Below, one piece after another: positions 23,962 to 32,865 of a stretch of 64,000 nt of DNA. Position 1 is the first letter of the stretch, and each line of letters starts with the position of its first letter. The notes beneath the pieces were generated by a model. The model saw only the letters and a program-made list of their open reading frames with translations. It did no database searches and was not told where the DNA came from. Source of the stretch: DASUKM01 sp036278735. Its GTDB lineage: Bacteria; Acidobacteriota; Vicinamibacteria; Vicinamibacterales; 2-12-FULL-66-21. The stretch is from assembly GCA_036278735.1 (NCBI GenBank), contig DASUKM010000043.1, forward strand, positions 9,296 to 73,295. Direction: 5' to 3'. The position numbers and the translations under genes are program-made.

Positions 23962-25880
23962 CCGGATTTGCTCGAGGCTCTACGGTGTGGCCGGACGGCG
24001 CCTTGCGCGACCTGCTTCAGCTGATTCACCATCGCGGTCCGGACGACACCGGCGTGTGGCGCGATCAGCACTGGCAGCTGGGTATGACTCGTCTGGCGAT
24101 CATGGACCCAGGGCATGGTAACCAGCCCATGATCAGCCGAAACCGCGCCTGGGTGCTGGTGCTGAACGGCGAGATCTACAACTTTCACGATCTCCGCCGC
24201 GAACTGCCACAACAGGGCCGGCTTCTCCGAACCAATTCTGACACCGAGGTTCTCGTCGAGCTCATCGCCGCGCGTGGAGTAGCCGCAGCGCTGGCGGCCG
24301 TGGACGGGATGTACGCATTCGCAGCCCTCTGCACGACAACTGGCGAAGTGTGGTTGGCGCGTGACAGGTTCGGCGAGAAGCCCCTCTTCATTGACCGCCG
24401 CGAGGGCGCATTCGCGTTTTGCAGCGAGCTCGCTCCACTGCTCAAGATGGGGCGCGCTCCGAAGCGGGTTGACCCGGCAGGCCTCTGTTCCATCCTGCGA
24501 TATGGGTATCCATGGCCGGGGTTGTCGGCTGTGGCGGGAATTTCATCGCTGCCCCCAGCACACTATTTGCGCCGGCGGGCCGATGGCTCGGAGCACCTGA
24601 CGGCTTATTGGAATCCACCCAACGCGGTCGACGAGTCCGCCGGCAGTGTGGAGGCATGCGGCGCCAAGCTGCTCGATCTTCTCGACGAGAGCGTTCGGCG
24701 GCGCCTGATCGCCGATGTGCCGTTGGGAGTGTTCCTGAGCGGTGGCGTCGACTCGGCCGCGGTCGCCGCGTCCGCCGTAAGACAGCGACGGGATCTCGAA
24801 GCAGTAACGGTCGGATTTGATGCCGCTGCTTACGATGAAAGACCTCTGACGAGGCGAACGGCCGCGCACCTAAAGATCGTGTTACACGAGCAGCTTGGGA
24901 ATCTTCGGGCTTTCACTCCTGAAGCATTCGATGACCTCCTGTTGCACCACGGACAGCCTTTCGCGGACACCAGCGCGGTGCCGACGCGCGCGGTTTCAAA
25001 GATCGCCCGGCAGCGCTTCAAGGTTGTGTTATCGGGCGACGGAGGCGACGAACTTCTCGCCGGCTATTTGGCCCACAGTCGCAACGCGAGGCTCTGCCGT
25101 TGGGCCGGCGGACAGGTCAGCGGTGTGATTGCCGACACCCTTCAGCGCTGCCTGCCTGGGCGCGCCTCGTTTGAGCGAGTAGAACGGACACTCGAACTGG
25201 TCGCCAGCACTGGCAGGGGCTTGCTGCCCCACGTGATGGCCGGCGTATTCACGGATGATTCATTGCTCGCGCTTGTGAAGGGCTCCGGATGGGAGCGGCC
25301 GGCCCGTGATCAACTGGAAGTCGCTCGTGAGGACTCGCGGCGCATCTGGAATTCCGTACGAGATCCCCACCTTGCGCTCTCGTTGTACCAGCTCCGCCAT
25401 TCGTTCCCGAGCGATATTTTGACAAAAGTCGATCGCATGTCGATGGCGGAGTCGCTCGAAGTCCGCGCGCCGTTTCTGGAGCCGCGTCTGGCCGGCTACG
25501 CGCTGTCGCTACCGTCCCATCTGAAGGTGCGTGGGGTATTGGGTAAGTTCGTGCTGCGGCACGCGCTTCGATCCCGCCTGCCCGTAGAGATCCTGGGGGC
25601 ACCAAAGCGTGGCTTCGCCCTGCCAGTGAAACAGTGGCTCGGTGACGCCTTTTGGCGCGAGCTTCGCGTCCACGTCGATGATTATCTCGAAGAGGACACC
25701 GGCGAACTCAACGGACCTGCGCTGAGGCACAGGGTTGCTGTCGACGCCACGCGATGCCGCCACGCGAACGATTATCGCGCCCTCCACCGATGCGTCCTCA
25801 TTTACGGGTTCCTCAGGTGGCGTCGGATCTTGATGGATCACTCGCCAATTCAGGTCGAGCGAGCAGAGGGAGCGGCATGA
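23949..25880 (+). CDS. Asparagine synthase-like glutamine amidotransferase (AsnB family)
   Basis: The 643-residue protein starts MCGIAGFARG, exposing the Cys2 nucleophile of class II glutaminase domains. HHRGPDDTGVW and LNGEIYNF follow, then the synthetase PP-loop FLSGGVDSAAVAA at about residue 263. In polysaccharide loci these enzymes are thought to amidate uronic acids or other carboxyl sugars rather than make free asparagine; an example of the class is WbpS of Pseudomonas. That function is inferred from context. It overlaps the genes on both sides (13 bases and ATGA). Confidence 0.88.
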   Translation: MCGIAGFARGSTVWPDGALRDLLQLIHHRGPDDTGVWRDQHWQLGMTRLAIMDPGHGNQPMISRNRAWVLVLNGEIYNFHDLRRELPQQGRLLRTNSDTEVLVELIAARGVAAALAAVDGMYAFAALCTTTGEVWLARDRFGEKPLFIDRREGAFAFCSELAPLLKMGRAPKRVDPAGLCSILRYGYPWPGLSAVAGISSLPPAHYLRRRADGSEHLTAYWNPPNAVDESAGSVEACGAKLLDLLDESVRRRLIADVPLGVFLSGGVDSAAVAASAVRQRRDLEAVTVGFDAAAYDERPLTRRTAAHLKIVLHEQLGNLRAFTPEAFDDLLLHHGQPFADTSAVPTRAVSKIARQRFKVVLSGDGGDELLAGYLAHSRNARLCRWAGGQVSGVIADTLQRCLPGRASFERVERTLELVASTGRGLLPHVMAGVFTDDSLLALVKGSGWERPARDQLEVAREDSRRIWNSVRDPHLALSLYQLRHSFPSDILTKVDRMSMAESLEVRAPFLEPRLAGYALSLPSHLKVRGVLGKFVLRHALRSRLPVEILGAPKRGFALPVKQWLGDAFWRELRVHVDDYLEEDTGELNGPALRHRVAVDATRCRHANDYRALHRCVLIYGFLRWRRILMDHSPIQVERAEGAA

Positions 25881-27037
25881 GGCGTCCAACGCTTATCCTC
25901 GTTGCTGGTCTCGACCCGGTGCGAGATGGCGGCAGCGGGGGACAATTGACACAGAGCCGCGCCCTGGTCGATAGCGCCTTCGCCACAGTGTTTGAGATTA
26001 TCCCCATTTCATCGACGATGCGATGCGTCCCACCACCTCCTCTCGGTGTGCGACTTCTCGATGCGGTCCGCCGCCTGATGAGGTTCGCCGTAGCATTGCA
26101 GCGGGCGGACGCGGTCCTCGTCTTTGTGGCAGACGGGCTGAGCCTGGTCGAAAAAGGATTGATGTGCCTCCTTGCGCGCGTGGCTGGGCGAGGAGCGATT
26201 GCTCGATTCGGCAGCGGACACCTTGTTCAGAGTTGCAAGTCGAGTGCTCCACTCCGATGGTGGCTTCGTCTGACGCTTGGCTGCTGTCATCGCGTGTGTT
26301 CGCAGGGAACATTTTGGACGAGTTACTTCGAACAGTCAGGTGCAAATCGATCGAAAGTCGTAGAAGTGCGCAATGGGATTGATCTGAGACAGTGGCCGCT
26401 TACGGACGGTGCGGACGGGCGCCGCATTCTGTTCGTGGGGTCCGTTCAGCGTGAGAAGGGTGTTTTCGAATTGCTCGACGCTTTCGACACTCTCCATAAG
26501 CTTTATCCCGATTGCATCCTGGCGATCATTGGCCACGGCCGCGATTTCGAATCCCTAAGAACTCGAATAGAGGCTCTCGGGCTCGAAGGCGCTGTTGTCT
26601 CACAGGGCTGGATGCCTCATGATCAAGTCTCACTGGCGATGCGCTCGAGCGCCGTCCTTGTGCTGCCCTCCTACGCCGAAGGTCTGCCGAACGTGATCCT
26701 GGAGGCAATGGCGTCGGGCCTGCCTGTGATTGCGACACCTGTCGGCTCCATTCCAGAGATCGTGATTCACGAAGAGACAGGCGAGCTGGTTGGGGTTCAG
26801 GACGCGGGCGCGATCGCGGCTGCACTCGCGCGGCTATTTGCTGATCCTCACCGCGCCCGCCGCATGGGACAGGCAGGACGCGCGGTGATCGAAAACCGGT
26901 ATGGGATCGATCGCATCTGGCCAGTCTACGCTGCAGCTGTGAATGACGCCTGCCATCTGAGTGGTCGAAGCGTTTGTATAGAGGAGGCTCGTCGTGCTCA
27001 CCCAGTCGTCTCTGACGAGGCGAGTTCAATCCACTAG
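25877..27037 (+). CDS. Glycosyltransferase family 4 protein, second of three
   Basis: The 386-residue GT-B protein has a diverged N-terminal domain (ILVAGLDPVRDGGSGGQLTQ) and a clear C-terminal domain with RILFVGSVQREKGVFELLDA, PSYAEGLPNVILEAMASGLP and VGSIPEIV. The two Glu of the EX7E motif are present. It should add one sugar of the repeat unit. The start is set by the ATGA overlap with the amidotransferase gene. The coding sequence is clearly less GC-rich than the export genes: 65 of 120 bases counted at 26221-26340 are G or C. Confidence 0.9.
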   Translation: MRRPTLILVAGLDPVRDGGSGGQLTQSRALVDSAFATVFEIIPISSTMRCVPPPPLGVRLLDAVRRLMRFAVALQRADAVLVFVADGLSLVEKGLMCLLARVAGRGAIARFGSGHLVQSCKSSAPLRWWLRLTLGCCHRVCSQGTFWTSYFEQSGANRSKVVEVRNGIDLRQWPLTDGADGRRILFVGSVQREKGVFELLDAFDTLHKLYPDCILAIIGHGRDFESLRTRIEALGLEGAVVSQGWMPHDQVSLAMRSSAVLVLPSYAEGLPNVILEAMASGLPVIATPVGSIPEIVIHEETGELVGVQDAGAIAAALARLFADPHRARRMGQAGRAVIENRYGIDRIWPVYAAAVNDACHLSGRSVCIEEARRAHPVVSDEASSIH

Positions 27038-27073
27038 CCGAATGCAGTCGAGAACCGCACCACCGAGCCGGAC

Positions 27074-28156
27074 ATGGTTATGCACATCCTTCACGTAGTC
27101 GGCGCCCGGCCAAATTTCATGAAGGTCGCGCCGGTGCTGTCCGCTCTCGGGGAGAGGCGTGTCCGCCAGACGCTGGTACACACGGGCCAGCACTATGACG
27201 TGAACCTGTCTGATGCGATCTTCAGGGAACTGCAGATTCCGGCACCAGACGTCAACCTCGGTGTGGGCTCGGGGAGTCACGCCGAGCAGACCGCAAACGT
27301 GATGGTGGGCATGGAACAGTGCCTTGCGGAGCGCAAGCCAGATCTGGTGCTCGTCTATGGCGACGTGAACTCCACTGTCGCCGCGACGCTCGTAGCGGCA
27401 AAGGCGTGCATTCCCGTGGGTCACGTCGAGGCGGGGCTCCGATCGGGCGACCGCGCCATGCCGGAGGAGATCAACAGGATCGTTACGGATCGACTCGCCA
27501 CCTGGCTGTTTACGCCCTCGGCCGACGGAGACGAGAACCTCCGCCGCGAAGGAGTTGCCCCGAACGCGATTCGACTAGTCGGTAACGTAATGATCGACAC
27601 GCTGATCCGACTGCTGCCGATCGCAGATCCCGAGCCGCTCCTGGCACGGTTTGGACTGGTGAATGGGCACGGTCCTCAGCGATACGCGCTCGTGACGCTG
27701 CACCGCCCGTCCAATGTGGACGATCCGACCATGCTCCACGCGCTTATCCAGACGCTCGACGAACTGGCGTCCCATCTACCTATCGTGTTCCCGATTCATC
27801 CGCGCACGCGCGGCCGCCTGAACGGGCAAGCTCGAGACATCAAGCGGCTCATCCTGACGGAGCCGTTGACATACCTGCAATTCCTGGCCATGCAGCGCCA
27901 TGCGGCCGTCGTGATCACGGACTCTGGTGGTATACAGGAAGAGACGACGTACCTTGGAGTTCCGTGCCTGACGGTCCGGGAGAACACGGAACGACCGGTC
28001 ACGATCTCCGTGGGGACGAACCAGCTCATCGGACGCGACACGTCGAGACTGCGCGAGGAAGCACTCAAGATCCTTTCAGGGAGCGGCAAGAGGGGCGCAG
28101 TTCCCCCACTGTGGGACGGACACGCCTCCGACCGAATAGCCGCCCACCTCGCCTGA
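27074..28156 (+). CDS. wecB: UDP-N-acetylglucosamine 2-epimerase (non-hydrolysing), copy 1
   Basis: The 360-residue enzyme interconverts UDP-GlcNAc and UDP-ManNAc. Residues equivalent to the E. coli WecB catalytic set are all present: Asp in VLVYGDVNST, Glu in VGHVEAGLR, Glu in MPEEINR and His in LVTLHRPSN. HTGQHYD and IVFPIHPRTR are also intact. ManNAc is the precursor of ManNAcA, which could be the carboxyl sugar used by the nearby amidotransferase. An alternative ATG lies 6 bases downstream (27080). A paralogue with altered active-site residues lies at 39892. Confidence 0.95.
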   Translation: MVMHILHVVGARPNFMKVAPVLSALGERRVRQTLVHTGQHYDVNLSDAIFRELQIPAPDVNLGVGSGSHAEQTANVMVGMEQCLAERKPDLVLVYGDVNSTVAATLVAAKACIPVGHVEAGLRSGDRAMPEEINRIVTDRLATWLFTPSADGDENLRREGVAPNAIRLVGNVMIDTLIRLLPIADPEPLLARFGLVNGHGPQRYALVTLHRPSNVDDPTMLHALIQTLDELASHLPIVFPIHPRTRGRLNGQARDIKRLILTEPLTYLQFLAMQRHAAVVITDSGGIQEETTYLGVPCLTVRENTERPVTISVGTNQLIGRDTSRLREEALKILSGSGKRGAVPPLWDGHASDRIAAHLA

Positions 28157-28210
28157 CGCGGCTGCTAAGTCACGAAAATTACTCCGCTCTCGCAGACAAA
28201 CGAGCAGCTT

Positions 28211-30301
28211 GTGAATCTGCGCGATACGACGCAGGAATTGATCGAACTCGGGCCCCGTGGCCTGCTGTTCCGGACTGTCTGGGAGGTTCGCGGACGCACG
28301 GGCCTGGTGATGCCCAGTGTGCCGCATCGGCTGGCCTCCGGGCTCCAGACAAGGCCTCCAGAGTGGACGCATCGTGTCTCATTCGAGGCGCCCGAGCGCG
28401 TCGCCGATCGCATGAGCGGCCGAATTCCCACTCGCCAGCTGACAGCTCTCAGGCGGGTCGCCGACGATGCGACCATTGGGCGGATTCTGTGCTTCGGCCG
28501 CTGGACGGCGGACTTTGGTAATCCCATCGAGTGGCACCGCAATCCGGTGACTGCACGGCGGTGGACGGCAGACGTGTCGTGGCGCCGAGCTCTAGCCGAT
28601 CAGGCTCCTGGAGACGTCAAGCATGTTTGGGAAATCGCGCGGTTTCCACATGCATATCACTTTGCCAGAGCTGCGGCATTTTTCCCCCAGGCCAAGGATC
28701 ACTACGCGGCGGCTCTGATAAATCAGATCGAAGCGTTTGTTTGTACGAATACGTTCCCTCGAGGCGTTCACTGGGCCTCGGGGCAGGAGATCGCCTTTCG
28801 GCTACTCGCCTGGTTGTTCGCGCTGGACGTGCTGCTCTCCAAAACACCTTACGCCAGCCGCGCCGGGTCGCTAATAGCAGGCGCGATGGCCGCCTGTGCA
28901 ACCCACATCGAGGCGCACCTGGATTACGCGCGCCTCGCTGTCTACAACAATCACCTACTCTCGGAGGCGCTGGCGCTATTGGCAGCGGGGACGCTCCTAC
29001 AGGAGCTTCCGCAGGCAGAACGGTGGCGTGTACTTGGACGCCGGGCACTGGACGAAGAGGCCGATCGCCAGTTCTATGCCGACGGCGGGTACATTCAGCA
29101 GTCGCACAATTACCACCGCGTCGCGCTACAGGACTACCTGTGGGCATGCGTTGTCGTCAGAGCGGCAGGCGAGAGTCCCGCTGAGTGCTGGCTCCGGGCG
29201 ATGGATCGCTCCCTGGCCTTTCTGCTGGCACATCAGAATCCAGCGGACGGTCGTCTTCCCAACTACGGCGCCAACGACGGCGCCCTGCCCGTGATCGCGT
29301 CCACTTGCGATTTCTCCGACATGCGCCCGATCCTGCAGGCAGTGAGCGTGCTGGTGAGGGGAGCGCGGATCTACAAGCCGGGTCCGTGGGACGAGACGAC
29401 GGCGTGGTTTGCTGGCGTCGACGCGCTCGATGCTCCGTTGAGAGTGCCGACCCAGAGGTCGGTCTCGTTCGCGCGTACGGGCTACCATGTCCTGCGGGGA
29501 GCTGACTCGTCCAATTTTTCCGCATTCCGATGCGGCACGCTGCGCGATCGCTTTTCTCAGATCGACATGCTTCACCTCGACGTGTGGTGGCGCGGCCAGA
29601 ACGTGCTCGTCGATCCGGGGAGCTATCAATACAACGCTGCCCCCGGGTGGCATGCCCACTTCATGCGAACGGCTGCCCACAATACCGTAATCATCGACGG
29701 TCGCGACCAGATGCTGCACCACCGGCAGTTCAAGGTTCTATATCGCACCCGGGCCGGGTTGAAGCGGTTCGCGGATCAGGAGCACTGGGCAGTGTGCGGC
29801 GGGGAGCACTACGGCTATGTTCGGCACGCCGGTCGCTGTATCCATCGCCGATCGGTGCTGTACCTCAAGGACGACGTCTGGATCGTCGCGGATCAGGTCT
29901 GCGGTAGGGGTCACCACAGCGTGCGACTGCACTGGCTCGGCGGCGACTTCCCATGGGTTGCGGCCCCAGCCGACAACGGAATGGACCTTCGTACGTCCTC
30001 TGGTGTGTTTACCGTGCGAACTTTCACCGCGGAGGCGGCGCCGCTCGGCGGGGACGTTATCGCGGGAAGCGATGAACCGCCGCGCGGTTGGCTCTCGCGG
30101 TACTACGGCGAAAAAGTGGCTGTTCCGTCGTTCGCAACCGAGCTGACCGGCTCGACGCCGATCACCATCGTAAGCGTTCTCGCTGGTGCGCAGTACGACG
30201 TGACGTACCAGAGCGGCCGGTGGATGTTCGAGTCGCCGAGACTGTCTGCGTCCTTCGCGATTGAGAACGGCTCGTTTGAGGCTTTGCAGGTAATGTCATG
30301 A
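28211..30301 (+). CDS. Heparinase II/III family protein
   Basis: The 696-residue protein has an alpha/alpha-toroid region (about residues 90-380, with YNNHLLSEALALLAAG and HNYHRVALQDYLWAC) and a C-terminal beta-sandwich with the Hepar_II_III signature HLDVWWRGQNVLVDPGSYQY and the segment HAHFMRTAAHNTVIIDGRDQ. Family members are polysaccharide lyases for uronic-acid polymers. Members encoded in exopolysaccharide loci, often beside asparagine-synthase-like genes as here, are thought to edit or trim the nascent polymer. No signal peptide is evident, so its compartment is unclear. The GTG start at 28211 is tentative. Confidence 0.88.
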   Translation: MNLRDTTQELIELGPRGLLFRTVWEVRGRTGLVMPSVPHRLASGLQTRPPEWTHRVSFEAPERVADRMSGRIPTRQLTALRRVADDATIGRILCFGRWTADFGNPIEWHRNPVTARRWTADVSWRRALADQAPGDVKHVWEIARFPHAYHFARAAAFFPQAKDHYAAALINQIEAFVCTNTFPRGVHWASGQEIAFRLLAWLFALDVLLSKTPYASRAGSLIAGAMAACATHIEAHLDYARLAVYNNHLLSEALALLAAGTLLQELPQAERWRVLGRRALDEEADRQFYADGGYIQQSHNYHRVALQDYLWACVVVRAAGESPAECWLRAMDRSLAFLLAHQNPADGRLPNYGANDGALPVIASTCDFSDMRPILQAVSVLVRGARIYKPGPWDETTAWFAGVDALDAPLRVPTQRSVSFARTGYHVLRGADSSNFSAFRCGTLRDRFSQIDMLHLDVWWRGQNVLVDPGSYQYNAAPGWHAHFMRTAAHNTVIIDGRDQMLHHRQFKVLYRTRAGLKRFADQEHWAVCGGEHYGYVRHAGRCIHRRSVLYLKDDVWIVADQVCGRGHHSVRLHWLGGDFPWVAAPADNGMDLRTSSGVFTVRTFTAEAAPLGGDVIAGSDEPPRGWLSRYYGEKVAVPSFATELTGSTPITIVSVLAGAQYDVTYQSGRWMFESPRLSASFAIENGSFEALQVMS

Positions 30302-31587
30302 GGATCCTGGTCGTCCACCAGCACTACCTCGCGCCGGGACAGCCCGGCGGTTCGCGCTTCAACGAACTGGCGCGGCTCTGGCGCGAAGCAGGCCACGATG
30401 TGACGGTCGTCGCAGGCAACCTCAACTACGCGACGAGCGAAACGCCCCCCGAGCTGCAGAATCGCTGGAATGTGAAGCGGGTGGAGGACGGCATCACCGT
30501 CTGGCGCTGTCACGTGCCGTCTACCTACAACCGCGGCCATTTCGGACGAATGTGGGCGTTCTTCGGGTTCACGCTCTCGTCAGTGACCGCAATCTTGCGC
30601 GCGGAGCGCCCCGATGTTGTCATCGCGACGTCTCCGCCGTTAACGACGGCGATCACGGGATGGGTTGCAGCGCGGTGGCACCGAGTCAATTGGGTCTTCG
30701 AGGTGCGCGATCTCTGGCCCGAAAGCGCCGTCACGACAGGCGTGCTTAGCGCACGCAGTCCCCTGACGCGGCTCCTCTACGGACTCGAACGCTTCGCTTG
30801 CCGGCACTCGGACATGATCAACGTGCTGACGCCCGCCTTCAGGACGGACCTGGTCGATCGGGGCCTCGCGCCCATGGATAAGATCGTCTTCGTGCCGAAC
30901 GGTGCGGACCTGGACGCGTTCGTGCCCGGCTCGCGCGAGAACGAGATCCGATCGAAGCTGGGCTGGGGCAGCCGCTTCGTGGCGCTCTATGCTGGTGCGC
31001 ACGGACGGGCGAACGCGCTGCACCAGCTCGTTGATGCCGCGGGCTGCCTGCGAAACCGCCCCGACATCCTCATCGCGACGGTGGGCGATGGACCGGAACG
31101 CGCGGCGTGCGAAGCCGCGGCGCGGGCGCGCGGCCTGACCAACCTGCAGTTCCTCGGTCCGCAGCCCAAGACGCAGATGCCGTCGTTCGTGCGAGCGGCC
31201 GACGCCGGCCTCGCCGTGCTTCAGAACAACCCGACGTTCCGCACGGTCTACCCGAACAAGGTCTTCGACTACATGGCCTGCGAGCGTCCGACCGTGCTGG
31301 GGATAGACGGTGTGGCGCGCACGCTGGTCTGCGACAACGCTCAGGCTGGTCTCTTCGCGAACCCGGAGGACGGCGCCGACTTGGCCCGCGTAATCCTGTC
31401 CCTCGCTGACGATTCAGCGATATGTGCACGGCTGGGACAGAACGGACGTCGGTGGGTACTTGCGAACGCCGGCCGATGCGCGTTGGCCGACCTCTATCTG
31501 CGTATTCTGATGAAGCTCGCACGGGCAGACCGTGCGAACCATGTCGGGGGCGACCGCGCGACCGCACCTCTTCAATCAATCAAGTGA
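30298..31587 (+). CDS. Glycosyltransferase family 4 protein (WbuB-like), third of three
   Basis: The 429-residue GT-B protein begins MRILVVHQHYLAPGQPGGSR and has the motif EVRDLWPESAVTTGVL, both characteristic of WbuB/L-fucosamine-type transferases, and a C-terminal domain with VGDGPERAACEAAA and PNKVFDYMACERPTVLG. This subfamily commonly sits next to PglC-type initiating transferases, as it does here. Its start overlaps the heparinase gene stop (ATGA) and its stop overlaps the next GTG (GTGA). Confidence 0.9.
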   Translation: MRILVVHQHYLAPGQPGGSRFNELARLWREAGHDVTVVAGNLNYATSETPPELQNRWNVKRVEDGITVWRCHVPSTYNRGHFGRMWAFFGFTLSSVTAILRAERPDVVIATSPPLTTAITGWVAARWHRVNWVFEVRDLWPESAVTTGVLSARSPLTRLLYGLERFACRHSDMINVLTPAFRTDLVDRGLAPMDKIVFVPNGADLDAFVPGSRENEIRSKLGWGSRFVALYAGAHGRANALHQLVDAAGCLRNRPDILIATVGDGPERAACEAAARARGLTNLQFLGPQPKTQMPSFVRAADAGLAVLQNNPTFRTVYPNKVFDYMACERPTVLGIDGVARTLVCDNAQAGLFANPEDGADLARVILSLADDSAICARLGQNGRRWVLANAGRCALADLYLRILMKLARADRANHVGGDRATAPLQSIK

Positions 31588-32204
31588 GTGGCCTTTACAG
31601 AGGCGGCATCAAGCGGGCAGTCGACGTGTCGTGCGGGTGTGCGGCTGTCCTGCTGCTCGCGCCGATTTTGGTGTTTGTAGGGTTCCTTCTCAGGCTGAAG
31701 CTCGGATCGCCGATGGTCTTCCGTCAGCGCCGGCCCGGGCTCCGCGGACGGCCGTTCGAGATCGTGAAGTTCCGAACAATGACCGACGCACGCGATGGCG
31801 CAGGCGTGCTGCTGTCAGACAGCGATCGCCTTACCGCTTTCGGTCGCTTCTTACGTGCATCGAGCCTCGACGAATTGCCCGAGCTGTGGAACGTTCTCAA
31901 AGGCGACATGAGCCTCGTCGGTCCCCGGCCACTGTTGCCCCAATACCTCGATCGTTACACGCCCGAGCAGGCACGACGTCACGAGGTGCGCCCGGGGATT
32001 ACGGGCCTGGCACAGGTCATGGGCCGAAACGCGCTCAGTTGGGAAGAGAAGTTCCGGCTCGATGTCGACTACGTCGACAACATGTCCTTTGCCCTCGACA
32101 TGAAGATCCTGGCCATGACGGTCTGGCAGGTGATTGCCCGGAAGAATATCAGCCAGCCGGGCCATGCTACCGCCGAAGAGTTCATGGGGACCGCAACTCG
32201 GTGA
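31584..32204 (+). CDS. pglC: Initiating sugar-1-phosphate transferase (PglC-like)
   Basis: The 206-residue monotopic phosphoglycosyl transferase has one N-terminal re-entrant membrane helix (KRAVDVSCGCAAVLLLAPIL), the FRQRRPG and EIVKFRTM segments, the catalytic pair in SLDELPELWNVLKGDMS, then VGPRPLL and RPGITGLAQV. It should transfer a phospho-sugar (by analogy UDP-diNAcBac) to undecaprenyl phosphate and so begin each repeat unit. Its short length matches PglC rather than WbaP. It overlaps both neighbours by 4 bases (GTGA). Confidence 0.92.
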   Translation: MSGLYRGGIKRAVDVSCGCAAVLLLAPILVFVGFLLRLKLGSPMVFRQRRPGLRGRPFEIVKFRTMTDARDGAGVLLSDSDRLTAFGRFLRASSLDELPELWNVLKGDMSLVGPRPLLPQYLDRYTPEQARRHEVRPGITGLAQVMGRNALSWEEKFRLDVDYVDNMSFALDMKILAMTVWQVIARKNISQPGHATAEEFMGTATR

Positions 32205-32851
32205 AGATCCTCGTCATCGGCGCCGGCGGACACGGACAGGTGGTGGCCGACATCATTCGAGCCGCTCGACATCGCGGCCGGCCGATCGATCTCGTGGGGT
32301 TCCTCGACGACGACCCCGCACTGCACGGCCGGACGTGTGTCGACTGCACGGTGCTCGGACCGGTGGATTTTCTCCAGGCGGTGCCGCACGACGCCGCGAT
32401 TGTCGCGGTCGGCGACAACGACCGCCGCGCGCTCGTATTCCAGCGCCTGGCGGCCGAGGGGGAGCTGCTCGCGATCGCCATCCACCCATCGTCGTTTCTC
32501 AGCGAAGACGTCCAGGTGGCCCCGGGGGTTATGGTCTGCGCCGGTGCCATCGTGAACACCGGGTCGCAGATAGGACGCGGGGTCATTCTCAATACGGCGT
32601 GCACTGTGGATCACCACAGCACGATCGGTGATTTCGCCCACGTCGCCCCCGGTGTCCACATGGGTGGCGAAGTGACGGTTGGCGAGCGCGCGTTCATCGG
32701 GATCGGTGCAACCGTCCTGCCTCGGATCTCGATTGGCGCGGGCAGCACCGTTGGTGCAGGGGCTGTCGTCACGCGTGACGTCCCCTCCGGCGTCACCGTG
32801 ATGGGGGTTCCTGCCCGTGCCGTCGGCGCCGGCGTCCGCGCATCCCGATAA
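32201..32851 (+). CDS. pglD: Sugar O/N-acetyltransferase of the PglD/NeuD family
   Basis: The 216-residue protein has an N-terminal Rossmann-like UDP-sugar domain (KILVIGAGGHGQVVADI) and a C-terminal left-handed beta helix with hexapeptide repeats. The likely catalytic His lies in NTACTVDHHSTIGDFAHV. By family it acetylates the 4-amino group of UDP-4-amino-4,6-dideoxy-GlcNAc to give UDP-diNAcBac. Position between pglC and the aminotransferase supports this, although other amino sugars are possible acceptors. Confidence 0.9.
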   Translation: MKILVIGAGGHGQVVADIIRAARHRGRPIDLVGFLDDDPALHGRTCVDCTVLGPVDFLQAVPHDAAIVAVGDNDRRALVFQRLAAEGELLAIAIHPSSFLSEDVQVAPGVMVCAGAIVNTGSQIGRGVILNTACTVDHHSTIGDFAHVAPGVHMGGEVTVGERAFIGIGATVLPRISIGAGSTVGAGAVVTRDVPSGVTVMGVPARAVGAGVRASR

Positions 32852-32865
32852 GCATCTTTTCCACT

